Assembly (NCBI RefSeq): GCF_963082655.1
Contig: NC_081552.1
Span: forward strand, 126,513,494-126,577,493
Source of the DNA: Stomoxys calcitrans
Lineage: Eukaryota > Arthropoda > Insecta > Diptera > Muscidae
DNA length: 64,000 bases
Direction: 5' to 3'
Part shown: piece by piece, positions 44,401 to 56,496 of the stretch
How positions within the stretch are numbered: position 1 is the stretch's first letter
Layout: every line of letters starts with the position of its first letter
Program-made: the position numbers and the translations under genes
Notes under the pieces: generated by a model
The model's input: the letters and a program-made list of their open reading frames with translations, nothing else
Databases searched by the model: none
What the model was told of the DNA's origin: nothing

Positions 44401-47400
44401 TATAGTATATATTACCTGCACCCGGCCTGTTTCATTTTACATAATGTGATTTATAAATTTCTTTTCAATTGCTCTTTTTTGCATTCACTAAGTTACGTAT
44501 AAATTTTGCGGCCATGTTTTTATAGCACTTTTAGTCTATTGTGGAAGCTTGTCCCAGGGTAAGAGGGTTAAACAAATAATACCTAAACAGTCGAAGGTTA
44601 GTTCCTTTATTTTTTGATTTGATGGACAGACAACTTGTCAAAACAGTAGGGAAAAGCATATGATCAACTTTGAACACACTCTCCTGTAACCATCTTCGGC
44701 TTACCCATGCCAAAAATATCAGAAAAAATTTTCTGCACTGGATATTCCTTCAATAATAGTTGCGATAATAATCATTATCCATTTAAGACTTCAGTACAAA
44801 AACTAACGGCCTAGACCACTAAACTAGTTTTTATACCCTCCACCATAAGATGGGGGGTATACTAATTTCGTCATTCTGTTTGTAACTACTCGAAATATTC
44901 GTCCGAGACCCCATAAAGTATATATATTCATGATCGTCGCGACATTTTATGTCGATCTAGCCATGTCCGTCCGTCTGTCTGTCCGTCCGTCTGTCTGTCG
45001 AAAGCACGCTAACTTCCGAAGGAGTAAAGCTAGCCGCTTGAAATTTTGCTCAAATACTTCTTATTAGTGTAGGTCGGTTGGTATTGTAAATGGGCCATAT
45101 CGGTCCATGTTTTGATATAGCTGCCTTATAAACCGATCTTGGGTCTTGACTTCTTGAGCCTCTAGAGTGCGCAATTCTTATCCGATTACAATGAAATTTT
45201 GCACGACGTGTTTTGCTATGATATCCAACAACTGTGCCAAGTATGGTTCAAATCGGTCCATAACCTGATATAGCTGCCATATAAATCGATCTTGGGTCTT
45301 GACTTCTTGAGCCTCTAGAGTGCGCAATTCTTACCCGATCAGAATGAAATTTTGCACGACGTGTTTTGTTATGATATCTAACAACTGTGCTAAGTATGGT
45401 TCAAATCGGTCCATAACCTGATATAGCTGCCATATAAATCGATCTTGGGTCTTGACTCCTTGAGCCTCTAGAGTGCGCAATTCTTATCCGATTGAAATGA
45501 AATTTTGCACGACGTGTTTTGTTATTATATCCAACAATTGTGCCAAGTATGGTTCAAATCGGTTCATAACCTGATATAGCTGCCATATAAACCGATCTTG
45601 GGTCTTGACTTCTAGAGCCTCTAGAGAGCGCAATTCTTATCTGATTGGAATGGAATTTCGCACGACGTGTTTTGTTATGATACCCAACAAGTGTGTTAAG
45701 TATGGCTCGAATCCGCCCATAACCTTATATAGCTGCCATATAAACCGATCTTGGGTCTTGACTTCTTGAGCATCTAGAGGGCACAATTCTTATCCGATTT
45801 GAATGAAATTTTGCATGACGTGTTTTGTTATGATATCTAACAACTGTGCTAAGTATGGTTCAAATCGGTCCATAACCTGATATAGCTGCCATATAAACCG
45901 ATCTTGGGTCTTGACTTCTTGAGCCTCTAGCGTACGCAATTCTTACCCGATCAGAATGAAATTTTGCACGACGTGTTTTGTTATGATATCTAACAACTGT
46001 GCTAAGTATGGTTCAAATCGGTCCATAACCTGATATAGCTGCCATATAAATCGATCTTGGGTCTTGACTTCTTGAGCCTCTAGAGTGCGCAATTCTTATC
46101 CGATTGGAATGAAATTTTGCACGACGTGTTTTGTTATGATATCTAACAACTGTGCTAAGTATGGTTCAAATCGGTCCATAACCTGATATAGCTGCCATAT
46201 AAATCGATCTTGGGTCTTGACTTCTTGAGCCTCTAGAGTGCGCAATTCTTATCCGATTGGAATGAAATTTTGCACGACGTGTTTTGTTATTATATCCAAC
46301 AATTGTGCCAAGTATGGTTCAAATCGGTTCATAACCATCCGAAATTTGGATATCAAATTTTTATTTTTAGGGTAATATATGAGAGCACACAAAATTTCGC
46401 TTAAATCGCACCACCCATCTCTGAGATCTGGCGTTTCTGAAAATTAGGGTAAGGGGGAGGGTCCAGCCTTCCTTCAGATATCAAAAAATGTAGTACCCTA
46501 TTTTCACCACGGGATCATTATGCACCATCTGTGAAAATTTCAAGAAAATTGGTTAAGCCGTTTTTGAGTCTATAAGGAACACACAAACATACAAACAAAC
46601 AAACAAACACAAATTGATTTTTATATATAAGATATAGTATATATTACCTGCACCCGGCCTGTTTCATTTTACATAATGTGATTTATAAATTTCTTTTCAA
46701 TTGCTCTTTTTTGCATTCACTAAGTTACGTATAAATTTTGCGGCCATGTTTTTATAGCACTTTTAGTCTATTGTGGAAGCTTGTCCCAGGGTAAGAGGGT
46801 TAAACAAATAATACCTAAACAGTCGAAGGTTAGTTCCTTTATTTTTTGATTTGATGGACAGACAACTTGTCAAAACAGTAGGGAAAAGCATATGATCAAC
46901 TTTGAACACACTCTCCTGTAACCATCTTCGGCTTACCCATGCCAAAAATATCAGAAAAAATTTTCTGCACTGGATATTCCTTCAATAATAGTTGCGATAA
47001 TAATCATTATCCATTTAAGACTTCAGTACAAAAACTAACGGCCTAGACCACTAAACTAGTTTTTATACCCTCCACCATAAGATGGGGGGTATACTAATTT
47101 CGTCATTCTGTTTGTAACTACTCGAAATATTCGTCCGAGACCCCATAAAGTATATATATTCATGATCGTCGCGACATTTTATGTCGATCTAGCCATGTCC
47201 GTCCGTCTGTCTGTCCGTCCGTCTGTCTGTCGAAAGCACGCTAACTTCCGAAGGAGTAAAGCTAGCCGCTTGAAATTTTGCTCAAATACTTCTTATTAGT
47301 GTAGGTCGGTTGGTATTGTAAATGGGCCATATCGGTCCATGTTTTGATATAGCTGCCTTATAAACCGATCTTGGGTCTTGACTTCTTGAGCCTCTAGAGT

Positions 47401-48415
47401 GCGCAATTCTTATCCGATTACAATGAAATTTTGCACGACGTGTTTTGCTATGATATCCAACAACTGTGCCAAGTATGGTTCAAATCGGTCCATAACCTGA
47501 TATAGCTGCCATATAAATCGATCTTGGGTCTTGACTTCTTGAGCCTCTAGAGTGCGCAATTCTTACCCGATCAGAATGAAATTTTGCACGACGTGTTTTG
47601 TTATGATATCTAACAACTGTGCTAAGTATGGTTCAAATCGGTCCATAACCTGATATAGCTGCCATATAAATCGATCTTGGGTCTTGACTCCTTGAGCCTC
47701 TAGAGTGCGCAATTCTTATCCGATTGAAATGAAATTTTGCACGACGTGTTTTGTTATTATATCCAACAATTGTGCCAAGTATGGTTCAAATCGGTTCATA
47801 ACCTGATATAGCTGCCATATAAACCGATCTTGGGTCTTGACTTCTAGAGCCTCTAGAGAGCGCAATTCTTATCTGATTGGAATGGAATTTCGCACGACGT
47901 GTTTTGTTATGATACCCAACAAGTGTGTTAAGTATGGCTCGAATCCGCCCATAACCTTATATAGCTGCCATATAAACCGATCTTGGGTCTTGACTTCTTG
48001 AGCATCTAGAGGGCACAATTCTTATCCGATTTGAATGAAATTTTGCATGACGTGTTTTGTTATGATATCTAACAACTGTGCTAAGTATGGTTCAAATCGG
48101 TCCATAACCTGATATAGCTGCCATATAAACCGATCTTGGGTCTTGACTTCTTGAGCCTCTAGCGTACGCAATTCTTACCCGATCAGAATGAAATTTTGCA
48201 CGACGTGTTTTGTTATGATATCTAACAACTGTGCTAAGTATGGTTCAAATCGGTCCATAACCTGATATAGCTGCCATATAAATCGATCTTGGGTCTTGAC
48301 TTCTTGAGCCTCTAGAGTGCGCAATTCTTATCCGATTGGAATGAAATTTTGCACGACGTGTTTTGTTATTATATCCAACAATTGTGCCAAGTATGGTTCA
48401 AATCGGTTCATAACC
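44103..48415. repeat. 2.2-kb tandem duplication of HelB end + HelC + RepA units
   Basis: Copy 1 is 44103-46335 and copy 2 is 46336 to about 48415, offset 2232 bp. The repeated block starts inside the HelB word CCATCCGAAATTTGG and ends inside a RepA unit (GGTTCATAACC), with only CC shared at the breakpoint. Copy 2 lacks one 153-bp unit near its end. Otherwise the copies look identical, so the event is recent, or a misassembly. Confidence 0.88.
44401..44828 (-). mobile_element. HelC copy 3, 3' part, interrupted by the RepA array
   Basis: Contains CACCCGGCCTGTTTCATTTT, AATTTTGCGGCCATG, GTCGAAGGTTAGTTCCTTT and CATCTTCGGCTTACCCATGC, all shared with 36100-36400. It ends at GACCACTAAACTAGTTTTT where a RepA starts, the same junction as in HelC copy 2. 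Confidence 0.65.
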
Positions 48416-49020
48416 TGATATAGCTGCCATATAAACCGATCTGGGATCTTGACTTCTTGACCCTCTAGAGGGCGCAATTCTTATCCGATTAGAATGGAAT
48501 TTCGCACGAAGTATTTCGTTATGATATTCAACATCTGTGCCAAGTATGGTTCAAATCGGTTCATAACCTGATATAGCTGTCATATAAACAGATCTGGGGA
48601 TTTGACTTCTTGAGCTCCTAGAGGGCGCAATTCCTATCCAATTTGGCTGAAATTTTTCATGACGTATTTTATTTTTACTTTCAACAACTGTGTCAAATAA
48701 GGTTCAAATCGGTTCATAACCTGATATAGCTGCCATATAAACCGATCTGGGATCTTGACTTCTTGACCCCTAGAGGTCGCAATTATTATCCGATATGCCT
48801 GAAATTTTGTACGATGGATCCTCTTATGACCATCAACAAACGTGTTTATTATGGTCTGAATCGATCTATAGCCCGATACAGATCCCATATAAATCGTTCT
48901 CTCTATTTTACTTCGTGAGCCCCAATGGGCGCAATTCTTATACGAATTGGCTGAAATTTTACACAGGTCTCCAACATATAATTTAATTGTGGTCCGAACC
49001 GGACCATATCTTGATATCGT
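44829..49020 (-). mobile_element. RepA copy expanded into a long array
   Basis: The 3' end TTTTTATACCCTCCACCATA appears at 44829 and again, in the duplicated block, at 47061. GTCCGTCTGTCTGTCCGTCC tracts lie near 44967 and 47199. About eight core units lie in the first block and about eleven in the second, with a period of 153 bp. Units show TTACCCGATCAGAATG and TTATCCGATTGGAATG variants that alternate, suggesting a higher-order pattern. The 5' end is lost: the array breaks in CTTGATATCGTTTT and HelB copy 6 follows. Confidence 0.85.
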
Positions 49021-49944
49021 TTTAAAAATAAAAATTTGGTATCTAAATTTCGGATGGGGTACCTAGGGGGGCCGCCCCACCCTAAAACCTACTAAACATA
49101 TATTTAGACCAATCACGACAATATGGGACTCAAATGAAGGGTATTTAGGATAAGAAACGTATCTGATATCCAATTGTCGGACCAAGTGTTAGGGGGGCCA
49201 TCCCAACCCACAAAACACCTCTAAATCGGGCATATTTACCGACCATGGCAAAATGGGACTCAAATGAAAGGTATTTGCGAGTAGAATACGAATCTAATAT
49301 CCAAATGTGGGACTACGTTTTTTTAATTTGTTGACTTTTGCAATAAGGAGTTTAAATAAGATTAGAAAACGAATTTGATATCCAATTTTGAGGCCAATGA
49401 CAATATGGGGTTGAAATAAATGATATATAGTTATATGAGTATAGAACACGCTGCTGATATATTTTCCGGGCTTAGTGTTTGGGGGACCACCCCAATCCCC
49501 AAAACACCCCTAAATCGGGCATATCTATCGACCATGTCAATGTGGAGCTTAAATGAAAGGTATTGGGAGGTAGAGCAAGAATTGATACCCACTTTCGGGA
49601 CCAATTTTCTGGGGTCTACCACTTTCCCAAAATACCCCACCAACAGCAATTTTTTAGTAACCATCGCAATATGGGGCTCAAATAAAGGTATTCGGGAGTA
49701 GAATACGAATACAAATGTAGGACCATATATTTAGTGCATCACCCTTTTCCAAAAACACCCCCAAAGGAAAAAATTTTTCGACAATGCCAATATCTGGCTC
49801 AAATGAAAGGTATTTGATATTAGAAAACGAATTTGATAACCTATTATGCTATTTCGCTAAAAGCTCTTTAACTGTCGAAAATAAATATTCCAAGGAAACT
49901 TTAGTTCTATATAAAATAGAAGAAGGCGGACCCGGTCCAGCTAG
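49021..49944 (+). mobile_element. HelB copy 6, 5' end lost, CTAG end present
   Basis: Starts at AAAAATAAAAATTTGGTATC, five G/C-run units, ending GGCGGACCCGGTCCAG + CTAG (49941-49944). GC-rich end partly eroded. Confidence 0.65.
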
Positions 49945-50044
49945 TCTGACTATTTAAAATTGTAATTCATGTTAGCGTATTTTCCACCTCGACCTCCTTT
50001 ATATACAAAATAAGTAGTCAATATGTTTTGCATTACATAACCTA

Positions 50045-51458
50045 ACTAACTTACCCGAGCCCGTTCCGCTGCGCCTCCTGTTATTTTATATGGAGCAAAA
50101 GTTTCCTTGGAATATTTATTTTCGACAATTAAAGAGCTTTTAGTGAAATACCATGCTACGAATATAGTAAAGGGTGATTTTTTGAGGTTAGGATTTTCAT
50201 GCATTAGTATTTGACAGATCACGTGGGATTTCAGACATGGTGTCAAAGAGAAAGATGCTCAATATGCTTTGACATTTCATCATGAATAGACTTACTAACG
50301 AGCAACGCTTGCAAATCATTTTCAGTGAATAGGCCCCAGAAAAGTTGGCAGAAAATCCGCTTTTTTATCGACAAATTTTGTTCAGCGATGAGGCTCATTT
50401 CTGGTTGAATGGCTACGTAAATAAGCAAAATTGCCGCATTTGGAGTGAAGAGCAACCAGAAGCCGTTCAAGAACTGCCCATGCATCCCGAAAAATGCACT
50501 GTTTGGTGTGGTTTGTACGCTGGTGGAATCATTGGACCGTATTTTTTCAAAGATGCTGTTGGACGCAACGTTACGGTGAATGAACACATTTCGAACCGAA
50601 CACTGATTTTGGTAATAAAATTCAATGATTTGCAAACGTTGCTCGTTAGTAAGTCTATTCATGATGAAATGTCAAAGCATACTGAGCATCTTTCTCTTTG
50701 ACACCATGTCTGAAATCCCACGTGATCTGTCAAATACTAATGCATGAAAATCCTAACCTCAAAAAAATCACCCTTTATATCGCTTGACTAAGTGTTTAAC
50801 AATATAAGTGCCTTTGTCCGAATCCCATATGATCTTTATTGGTATACGAATTTTAGTTTGGATGTAAGGTGTACTCCATTCTTAAAATACTTTATTTCAG
50901 CCCGCTACCCTCATGATATCTGATTTAGGGGTGTTTTCGGGGGTGAGGTGGTCTCCCAGGCACTTGGCCCTGAAAAAATATCAGTATCATGCTCTTCTTT
51001 AAAAAACCATTTATTTAAACCCCATATTGGTTTAGGGGAGTTTACACGATGAGGGGTCCCCCAAACACATGGCCCAAAATAGGCTATCAAATTCGTTTTC
51101 TAATCTTAAATACTACATATTAGCATGGTCGAAAAATTTTTACCCTATGCGGGGTGTTTTGGGGAAGGGGTGATGCCCTAAATGCATGGTCCTAAATTTG
51201 GATATCAAATTCGTATTCTACTCCCAAATACCTTTATTTGAGTCATTTTGCGATTGTCACTAAAAAATTTCAGCTTGTGGGGTATTTTGGGAAAGTGGTT
51301 GACCCCCAGAAAATTGGTTCCGAAAGTGGGTATCAATTCTTGTTCTACCCCCCAGTACCTTTCATTTAAGCCCCACATTGACATGGTCGGTATATATGGC
51401 CGATTTAGGGTTGTTTTGGGGATTGGGATGGTCCCCCAAACACTAAGCCCGGAAAATA
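50045..51458 (-). mobile_element. HelB copy 7, hosting a fold-back element, truncated by mariner M3
   Basis: 3' end near 50045 has TTAG in place of CTAG (TAACTTACCCGAGCCCG). The interior is collinear with HelB copy 3, except for the fold-back element at 50170-50775 inserted at a TA in GAATATAGTA. Right border is the mariner M3 junction shared with copy 3. Confidence 0.7.
50170..50775. mobile_element. Fold-back D41D-derived element, second copy
   Basis: AAGGGTGATTTTTTGAGG at the left and its complement at the right, arms about 150 bp, TA on both sides. Centre in plus orientation: a frame with MNRLTNEQRLQIIFSE then a stop (TAG), with AENPLFYRQILFSDEAHFW and PMHPEKCTVWCGLYAGG downstream. HelB copy 3 at 40820-40850 is the matching empty site (AATAGTATATGGCTTG), which proves mobility of this deleted form. 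Confidence 0.85.
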
Positions 51459-52403
51459 TTGGGTTGCCCAAAAAGTAATTGTCGGTAATATATTTAGTAG
51501 TAATATAGACGGCGTTGACAAATTTTTTCAACGGCTTGTGACTCTGTAATTGCATTCTTTCCCCTGTCAGTTATCAGTTGTTACTTTTAGCTTGCTTTAG
51601 AAAAAAAGTGTGTGAAATTTTGTTTGTTTGGCGTCAATTTTAATATGGGTACCACATGTACTGAAAGAAATTCATTTAACAAACCGAATCAACGCTTGTG
51701 ATATGCACCTTAAACGCAATGAATTCGATCCGTTTTTAAAACGAATCATAACTGGAGATGAAAAATGGATTGTTTACAACAACGTTAGTCGAAAACGATC
51801 ATGGTCCAAGCATGGTGAACCAGCTCAAACCACTTCAAAGGCTGATATCCACCAAAAGAAGGTTATGCTGTCTGTTTGGTGGGATTGGAATGGTGTGGTA
51901 TATTTTGAGCTGCTTCCAAGGAACCAAACGATTAATTCGGATGTTTACTGACAACAATTGGACAAATTGAATACAGCCATCAAGGAGAAGCGACCAGAAT
52001 TGGTCAATCGTAAAGGTGTCATATTCCACCAGGACAACGCTAGACCGCACACATCTTCGGTCACTCGCCAAAAACTGAGTGAGCTTGGCTGGGAAATTTT
52101 GATGCATCCACCATATAGCCCTGACCTTGCACCATAAGACTACCATTTATTTCGATCTTTGCAGAACTGCTTAAATGGTTAAACTTTCGGCAATGATGAG
52201 GCTATAAAATCGCACTTAGTTCAGTTTTTTGCAGATAAAGGCCAGAAGTTCTATGAGCGTGGAATACTAAATTTGCCAGGAAGATGGCAAAAGGTTATCG
52301 AACAAAAAGGCAATTATATATTTGATTAAAGTTCATTCTAAGTTTTATTAAAAATGCATTTACTTTCTTTTAAAAAATCCGCAATTACTTTTTGGGCAAC
52401 CAA
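51459..52403 (+). mobile_element. mariner copy M3, both ends present
   Basis: TTGGGTTGCCCAAAAAGTAA to TTTTTGGGCAACCAA (one C missing at the right tip). Shares the extra GTCGGTAATATATTTAGTAG stretch and the HelB flank with M2, so M2 and M3 are duplicates of one insertion event. Confidence 0.88.
51628..52330 (+). pseudogene. mariner transposase M3, two stops
   Basis: N-terminally deleted like the other copies. ITGDEKWIVYNNVSRKRSW holds the first Asp. The frame stops after TINSDVY (TGA near 51950), reopens with IFHQDNARPHTSS carrying the second Asp, and stops again inside the third motif, where SPDLAP is followed by TAA. The C-terminal sequence (GRWQKVIEQKGNYIFD) is preserved to the natural stop at about 52329. 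Dead, but the most complete 3' half of the three copies. Confidence 0.82.
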
Positions 52404-52545
52404 TATATTAGAGATTATAGAAACAGTGACTGTGCAAAATTGTATTAAATTGGGTAAGAATAACGCCGTCTAGAGGCTTAAGAAGTGAAATCGCGAGATC
52501 GGTTGATATGGGGGCTATATCAGGTTATATACTGTTTTAAAAGCT
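52404..52545 (+). mobile_element. RepA unit fragment
   Basis: Words GTCTAGAGGCTTAAGAAGTG and GGGGGCTATATCAGGTTAT identify one diverged core unit without ends. Confidence 0.5.
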
Positions 52546-52619
52546 TAGTCATAGTTTTGTTTTCTCATTATTGTTATAATTTAGCTTAAATGTATAATGA
52601 TGTAATCAATAAATAAAAA

Positions 52620-53415
52620 ATTGTTATGATATCCAACAATTGTGTATGGTTCATATCGGTTCATAATCCGGTATAGCTGTCATATAAACCGATCTTGGGT
52701 CTTGACTTCTTGAGCCTCTAGAGGGCGCAATTATCGTCCGATTTAACTAAAATTTTGCACGTAGTATTTTGGTATTACTTTCAACAACTGTGATAAGTAT
52801 GATTCAAATCGGTTCATAATCTGGTATAGCTGTCATATAAACCGATCTTGGAACTTGACTTCTTGAGCCAATTGAGGGCGCAATTCTCATCCGATTTTGC
52901 TGAAATTTTGCATGATGTGTTTTGTTATGACTTCCAATAACTGTGCTAAGTATGGCGTAAATCGATATAGAACCTGATATAGCTGCCATATAAACCGATC
53001 TGGGATCTTGACTTCTTAAACCTCTAGAGGGCGCAATTCTCAGCCGATTTGGCTGAAATTTTGTACAAGGGCTTCTCTCATGACCTTCAACATACGTGTC
53101 TAGTATGGTCTGAATCGATCAATAGCTTGATACAGCTCCCATATAAACCTATCTCCCGATTTTGCTTCTTGAGCCCCTACAAGGCGCAATTCTTATCCGA
53201 ATGAACTGAAATATTACACAATGACTTCTACAATGTCAATCAGCAATGATTTATGGTCCGAATCGGACTATAACTTGATATAGCTCTAATAGGATAACAG
53301 TTCTTATTCAATATTCTATGTTTGTCTAAAAAGAGCATAGAACTCGGCAAATGCGATCAATGGTGGAGGGTATATAAGATTCGGCCCGGCCGAACTTAGC
53401 ACGCTCTTACTTGTT
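52620..53415 (-). mobile_element. RepA copy, 3' end lost
   Basis: Four to five core units and the 5' end (GGCCCGGCCGAACTTAGCAC then GCTCTTACTTGTT). The left border is inside a unit (TTGTTATGATATCCAACAAT), so the GACG tract and 3' hairpin are missing. The units are relatively diverged, resembling the copy at 311-1435. Confidence 0.8.
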
Positions 53416-53745
53416 ATTTATTCGCAATTGCAAATAAGTCGCATAGATTTAAGCACTATATTTTCATAGAAGTTCCGTTACGCCATATCTACAATATTTT
53501 ATAGACTATTGAAAAAGAAATTAAAGTGTTTCGTATAGATACATAGTTTTATTTTCAATCTTATACTTACAATGAAAGGTGTTTGTCCGTGTGTAATTAG
53601 TAGTTCAAATCCTTTGCAAAATCAATTGCGTTAAAATATTTCTTCGCTGCATAAATTGTATTTCGTATTTCAGTTTTAAAAGTTCCTGCAAACAAAGTTA
53701 AATAAAGACCAGAATATTTTTTAGTTTTTATACCCACCACCGAAA
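53416..53745. other. Unassigned AT-rich stretch
   Basis: No ORF, no repeat recognised. At the right edge GTTTTTATACCCACCACCGA is a stray RepD 3' end of about 20 bases fused to HelB copy 8. Confidence 0.4.
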
Positions 53746-56490
53746 GATGCGTGGTCTACTCCGAAATACCTTTAATTTTAGCCCCATATTTCCATAGTCG
53801 GCAAACATGATCGGCTTGGGGGGTGTTTTGGGGGATGGGCGGCCACTCAGTGAGTTGGAATTGAAATATATATCGGATTCATGTTCCACCCTAAAAACCC
53901 TCTTATTTGAGCCTCATATTGCAAAAGTCAGCAAATACTTACTATTTGGGTGGTGTTGTGGGGGTGGGTGGCCCCATAGACATTTTTCCAGAATATTGAT
54001 ATCAGATTCGTGCTTTACTCCCAAGGTCCTTTCATTTGAACCCCATATGGCTATGGTCGTAAATTTGTCCCCTTTGGAGAATATTTGGATATCAGATTCT
54101 AATTCCACACTCAAATACCTTTTATTTAAGCTCCATATTCCCATGGTCAGTAAATAAGTCCTGTTTGGGAGTGTTTTGGGGAAGGGGTGGACCCCCAGAA
54201 ACGTGGTCTAACATTTAGATATCAGATTCGTATTCTACTAGCAAATACCTTTCATTTGAGTCCCATATTGCCATTGTCGGTAAATATGTCCGATTTAGAG
54301 GTGTTTTGGGGGTTGGGTGGTGTTGTGGGGGTGGCGTGGCCCCATAGACACCTTTCCCGAATATTGATATCAGATTTATGCTTTTCTCCCAAAGACCTTT
54401 CATTTGAGCCCCATGTGGCTATGGTCGTAAATGTATTCCCTTTGGGGGAGGTTTTAGGGGAGAGGTGGCCCCCCAAACACTTGGTCTCATATTTGGATAT
54501 CAGATTGACTTTCCTTTGAGTCTCATATTGACATGGTCGGTAAATATGTCCGATTTAGGGGTGTTTTGGGGCTTGGGGTGGTCCCCCTAGCACTTGGTTC
54601 GACAATTGGATATCAGATACGTTTTTATACCCTCCACCATAAGATGGGGGGTATACTAATTTCGTCATTCTGTTTGTAACTACTCGAAATATTCGTCTGA
54701 GACCCCATAAAGTATATATATTCTTAATCGTCGTGACATTTTATGTCGATCTAGCCATGTCCGTCCGTCTGTCCGTCCGTCCGTCCGTCCGTCTGTCTGT
54801 CGAAAGCACGCTAACTTCCGAAGGAGTAAAGCTAGCCGCTTGAAATTTTGCACAAATACTTCTTATTAGTGTAGGTCGGTTGGTATTGTAAATGGGCCAT
54901 ATCGGTCCATGTTTTGATATAGCTGCCATATAAACCGATCTTGGGTCTTGATTTCTTGAGCCTCTAGAGTGCGCAATTCTCATCCGATTGAGATGAAATT
55001 TTGCACGACGTGTTTTGTTATGATATCCAACAACTGTGCCAAGTATGGTCCATAACCTGATATAGCTACCATATAAACCGATCTTGTGTCTTGACTTCTT
55101 GACCCTCTAGAGGGCGCAATTCTTATCCGATTGGAATGGAATTTCGCACGACATGTTTTGTTATGATACCCAACAACTGTGCCAAGTATGGTTTAAATCG
55201 GTCCATAACCTGATATAGCTACCATATAAACTGATCTTGGGTCTTGACTTCTTGACCCTCTAGAGGGCACAATTCTTATCCGATTTGAATGAATTTTTGC
55301 ACGACGTGTTTTTTTATTATATCCAACAACTGTGACAAGTATGGTTTAAATCGGTCCATAACCTGATATAGCTACCATATAAACCGATCTTGGGTCTTGA
55401 CTTCTTGACCCTCTAGAGGGCGCAATTCTTATCCGATTAGAATGGAATTTCGCACGAAGTATTTCGTTATGATATCCAACAACTGTGCCAAGTATGGTTC
55501 AAATCGGTTCATAACCTGATATAGCTGTCATATAAACAGATCTGGGGATTTGACTTCTTGAGCTCCTAGAGGGCGCAATTCCTATCCAATTTGGCTGAAA
55601 TTTTTCATGACGTATTTTATTTTTACTTTCAACAACTGTGTCAAATAAGGTTCAAATCGGTTCATAACCTGATATAGCTGCCATATAAACCGATCTGGGA
55701 TCTTGACTTCTTGACCCCTAGAGGTCGCAATTATTATCCGATATGCCTGAAATTTTGTACGATGGATCCTCTTATGACCATCAACAAACGTGTTTATTAT
55801 GGTCTGAATCGATCTATAGCCCGATACAGATCCCATATAAATCGTTCTCTCTATTTTACTTCGTGAGCCCCAATGGGCGCAATTCTTATACGAATTGGCT
55901 GAAATTTTACACAGGTCTCCAACATATAATTTAATTGTGGTCCGAACCGGACCATATCTTGATATCGTTTTAATAGCAGAGCAACTCTTTTCTTATATCC
56001 TTTTTTGCCTAAGAAGAGATGCCGGGAAAAGAACTCGACAAATGCGATCCATGGTGGAGGGTATATAAGATTCGGCCCGGCCGAACTTAGCACGCTTTTA
56101 CTTGTTTTATCTTAAATACCTTTCGTTTGAGTCCCATATTGCCGTGATTGGTCTAAATATATGTTTGGTAAGTTTAAGGGCAGGGCGGCCACCCTAGGTA
56201 ACCCATCCGAAATTTGGATACCAAATTATTTTTAGGGTACTATATGAGAGCACACAAAATTTCGCTTAAATCGCACCACCCATCTCCGAGATCTGGTGTT
56301 TCTGAAAATTAGGGTAAGTGGGAGGGTCCGCCCCCCCTTCAGATATCAAAAAATGTAGTAACCTATTTTCACCACGGGATTATTATGCACCATCTGTGAA
56401 AATTTCAAGAAAATCGGTTCAGCCGTTTCTGAGTCTATAAGGAACACACAAAAACATACAAACAAACAAGCCTACAAACAAACACAAATT
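53746..56490 (-). mobile_element. HelB copy 8, hosting a RepA
   Basis: G-rich units at 53746-54620 and, after the RepA insertion, at 56106-56220. They are followed by the CGCACCACCCATCTCCGAGA segment and the CAAACAAACACAAATTGAG 5' end at about 56490. The 3' CTAG end is missing. The site split by the RepA (GATACG|TTTTATCTTAAATACC) corresponds to GATACGTTTTCTTATTCTAA in HelB copy 5. Confidence 0.7.
54621..56105 (-). mobile_element. RepA copy, complete, in HelB copy 8
   Basis: Borders TTTTTATACCCTCCACCATA and GCACGCTTTTACTTGTTTT. GTCCGTCCGTCCGTCCGTC tract at about 54770-54795. Very similar in unit order to the nested copy at 1827-3307, read from the other strand, suggesting a recent common source. 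Confidence 0.88.
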
Positions 56491-56496
56491 GAGTTT

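Noticed and set aside
44531..44713. 60-codon ORF repeated at 46763-46945
   Set aside because: Lies in HelC and occurs twice only because of the 2.2-kb tandem duplication; no homologous open frame in the other HelC copy.
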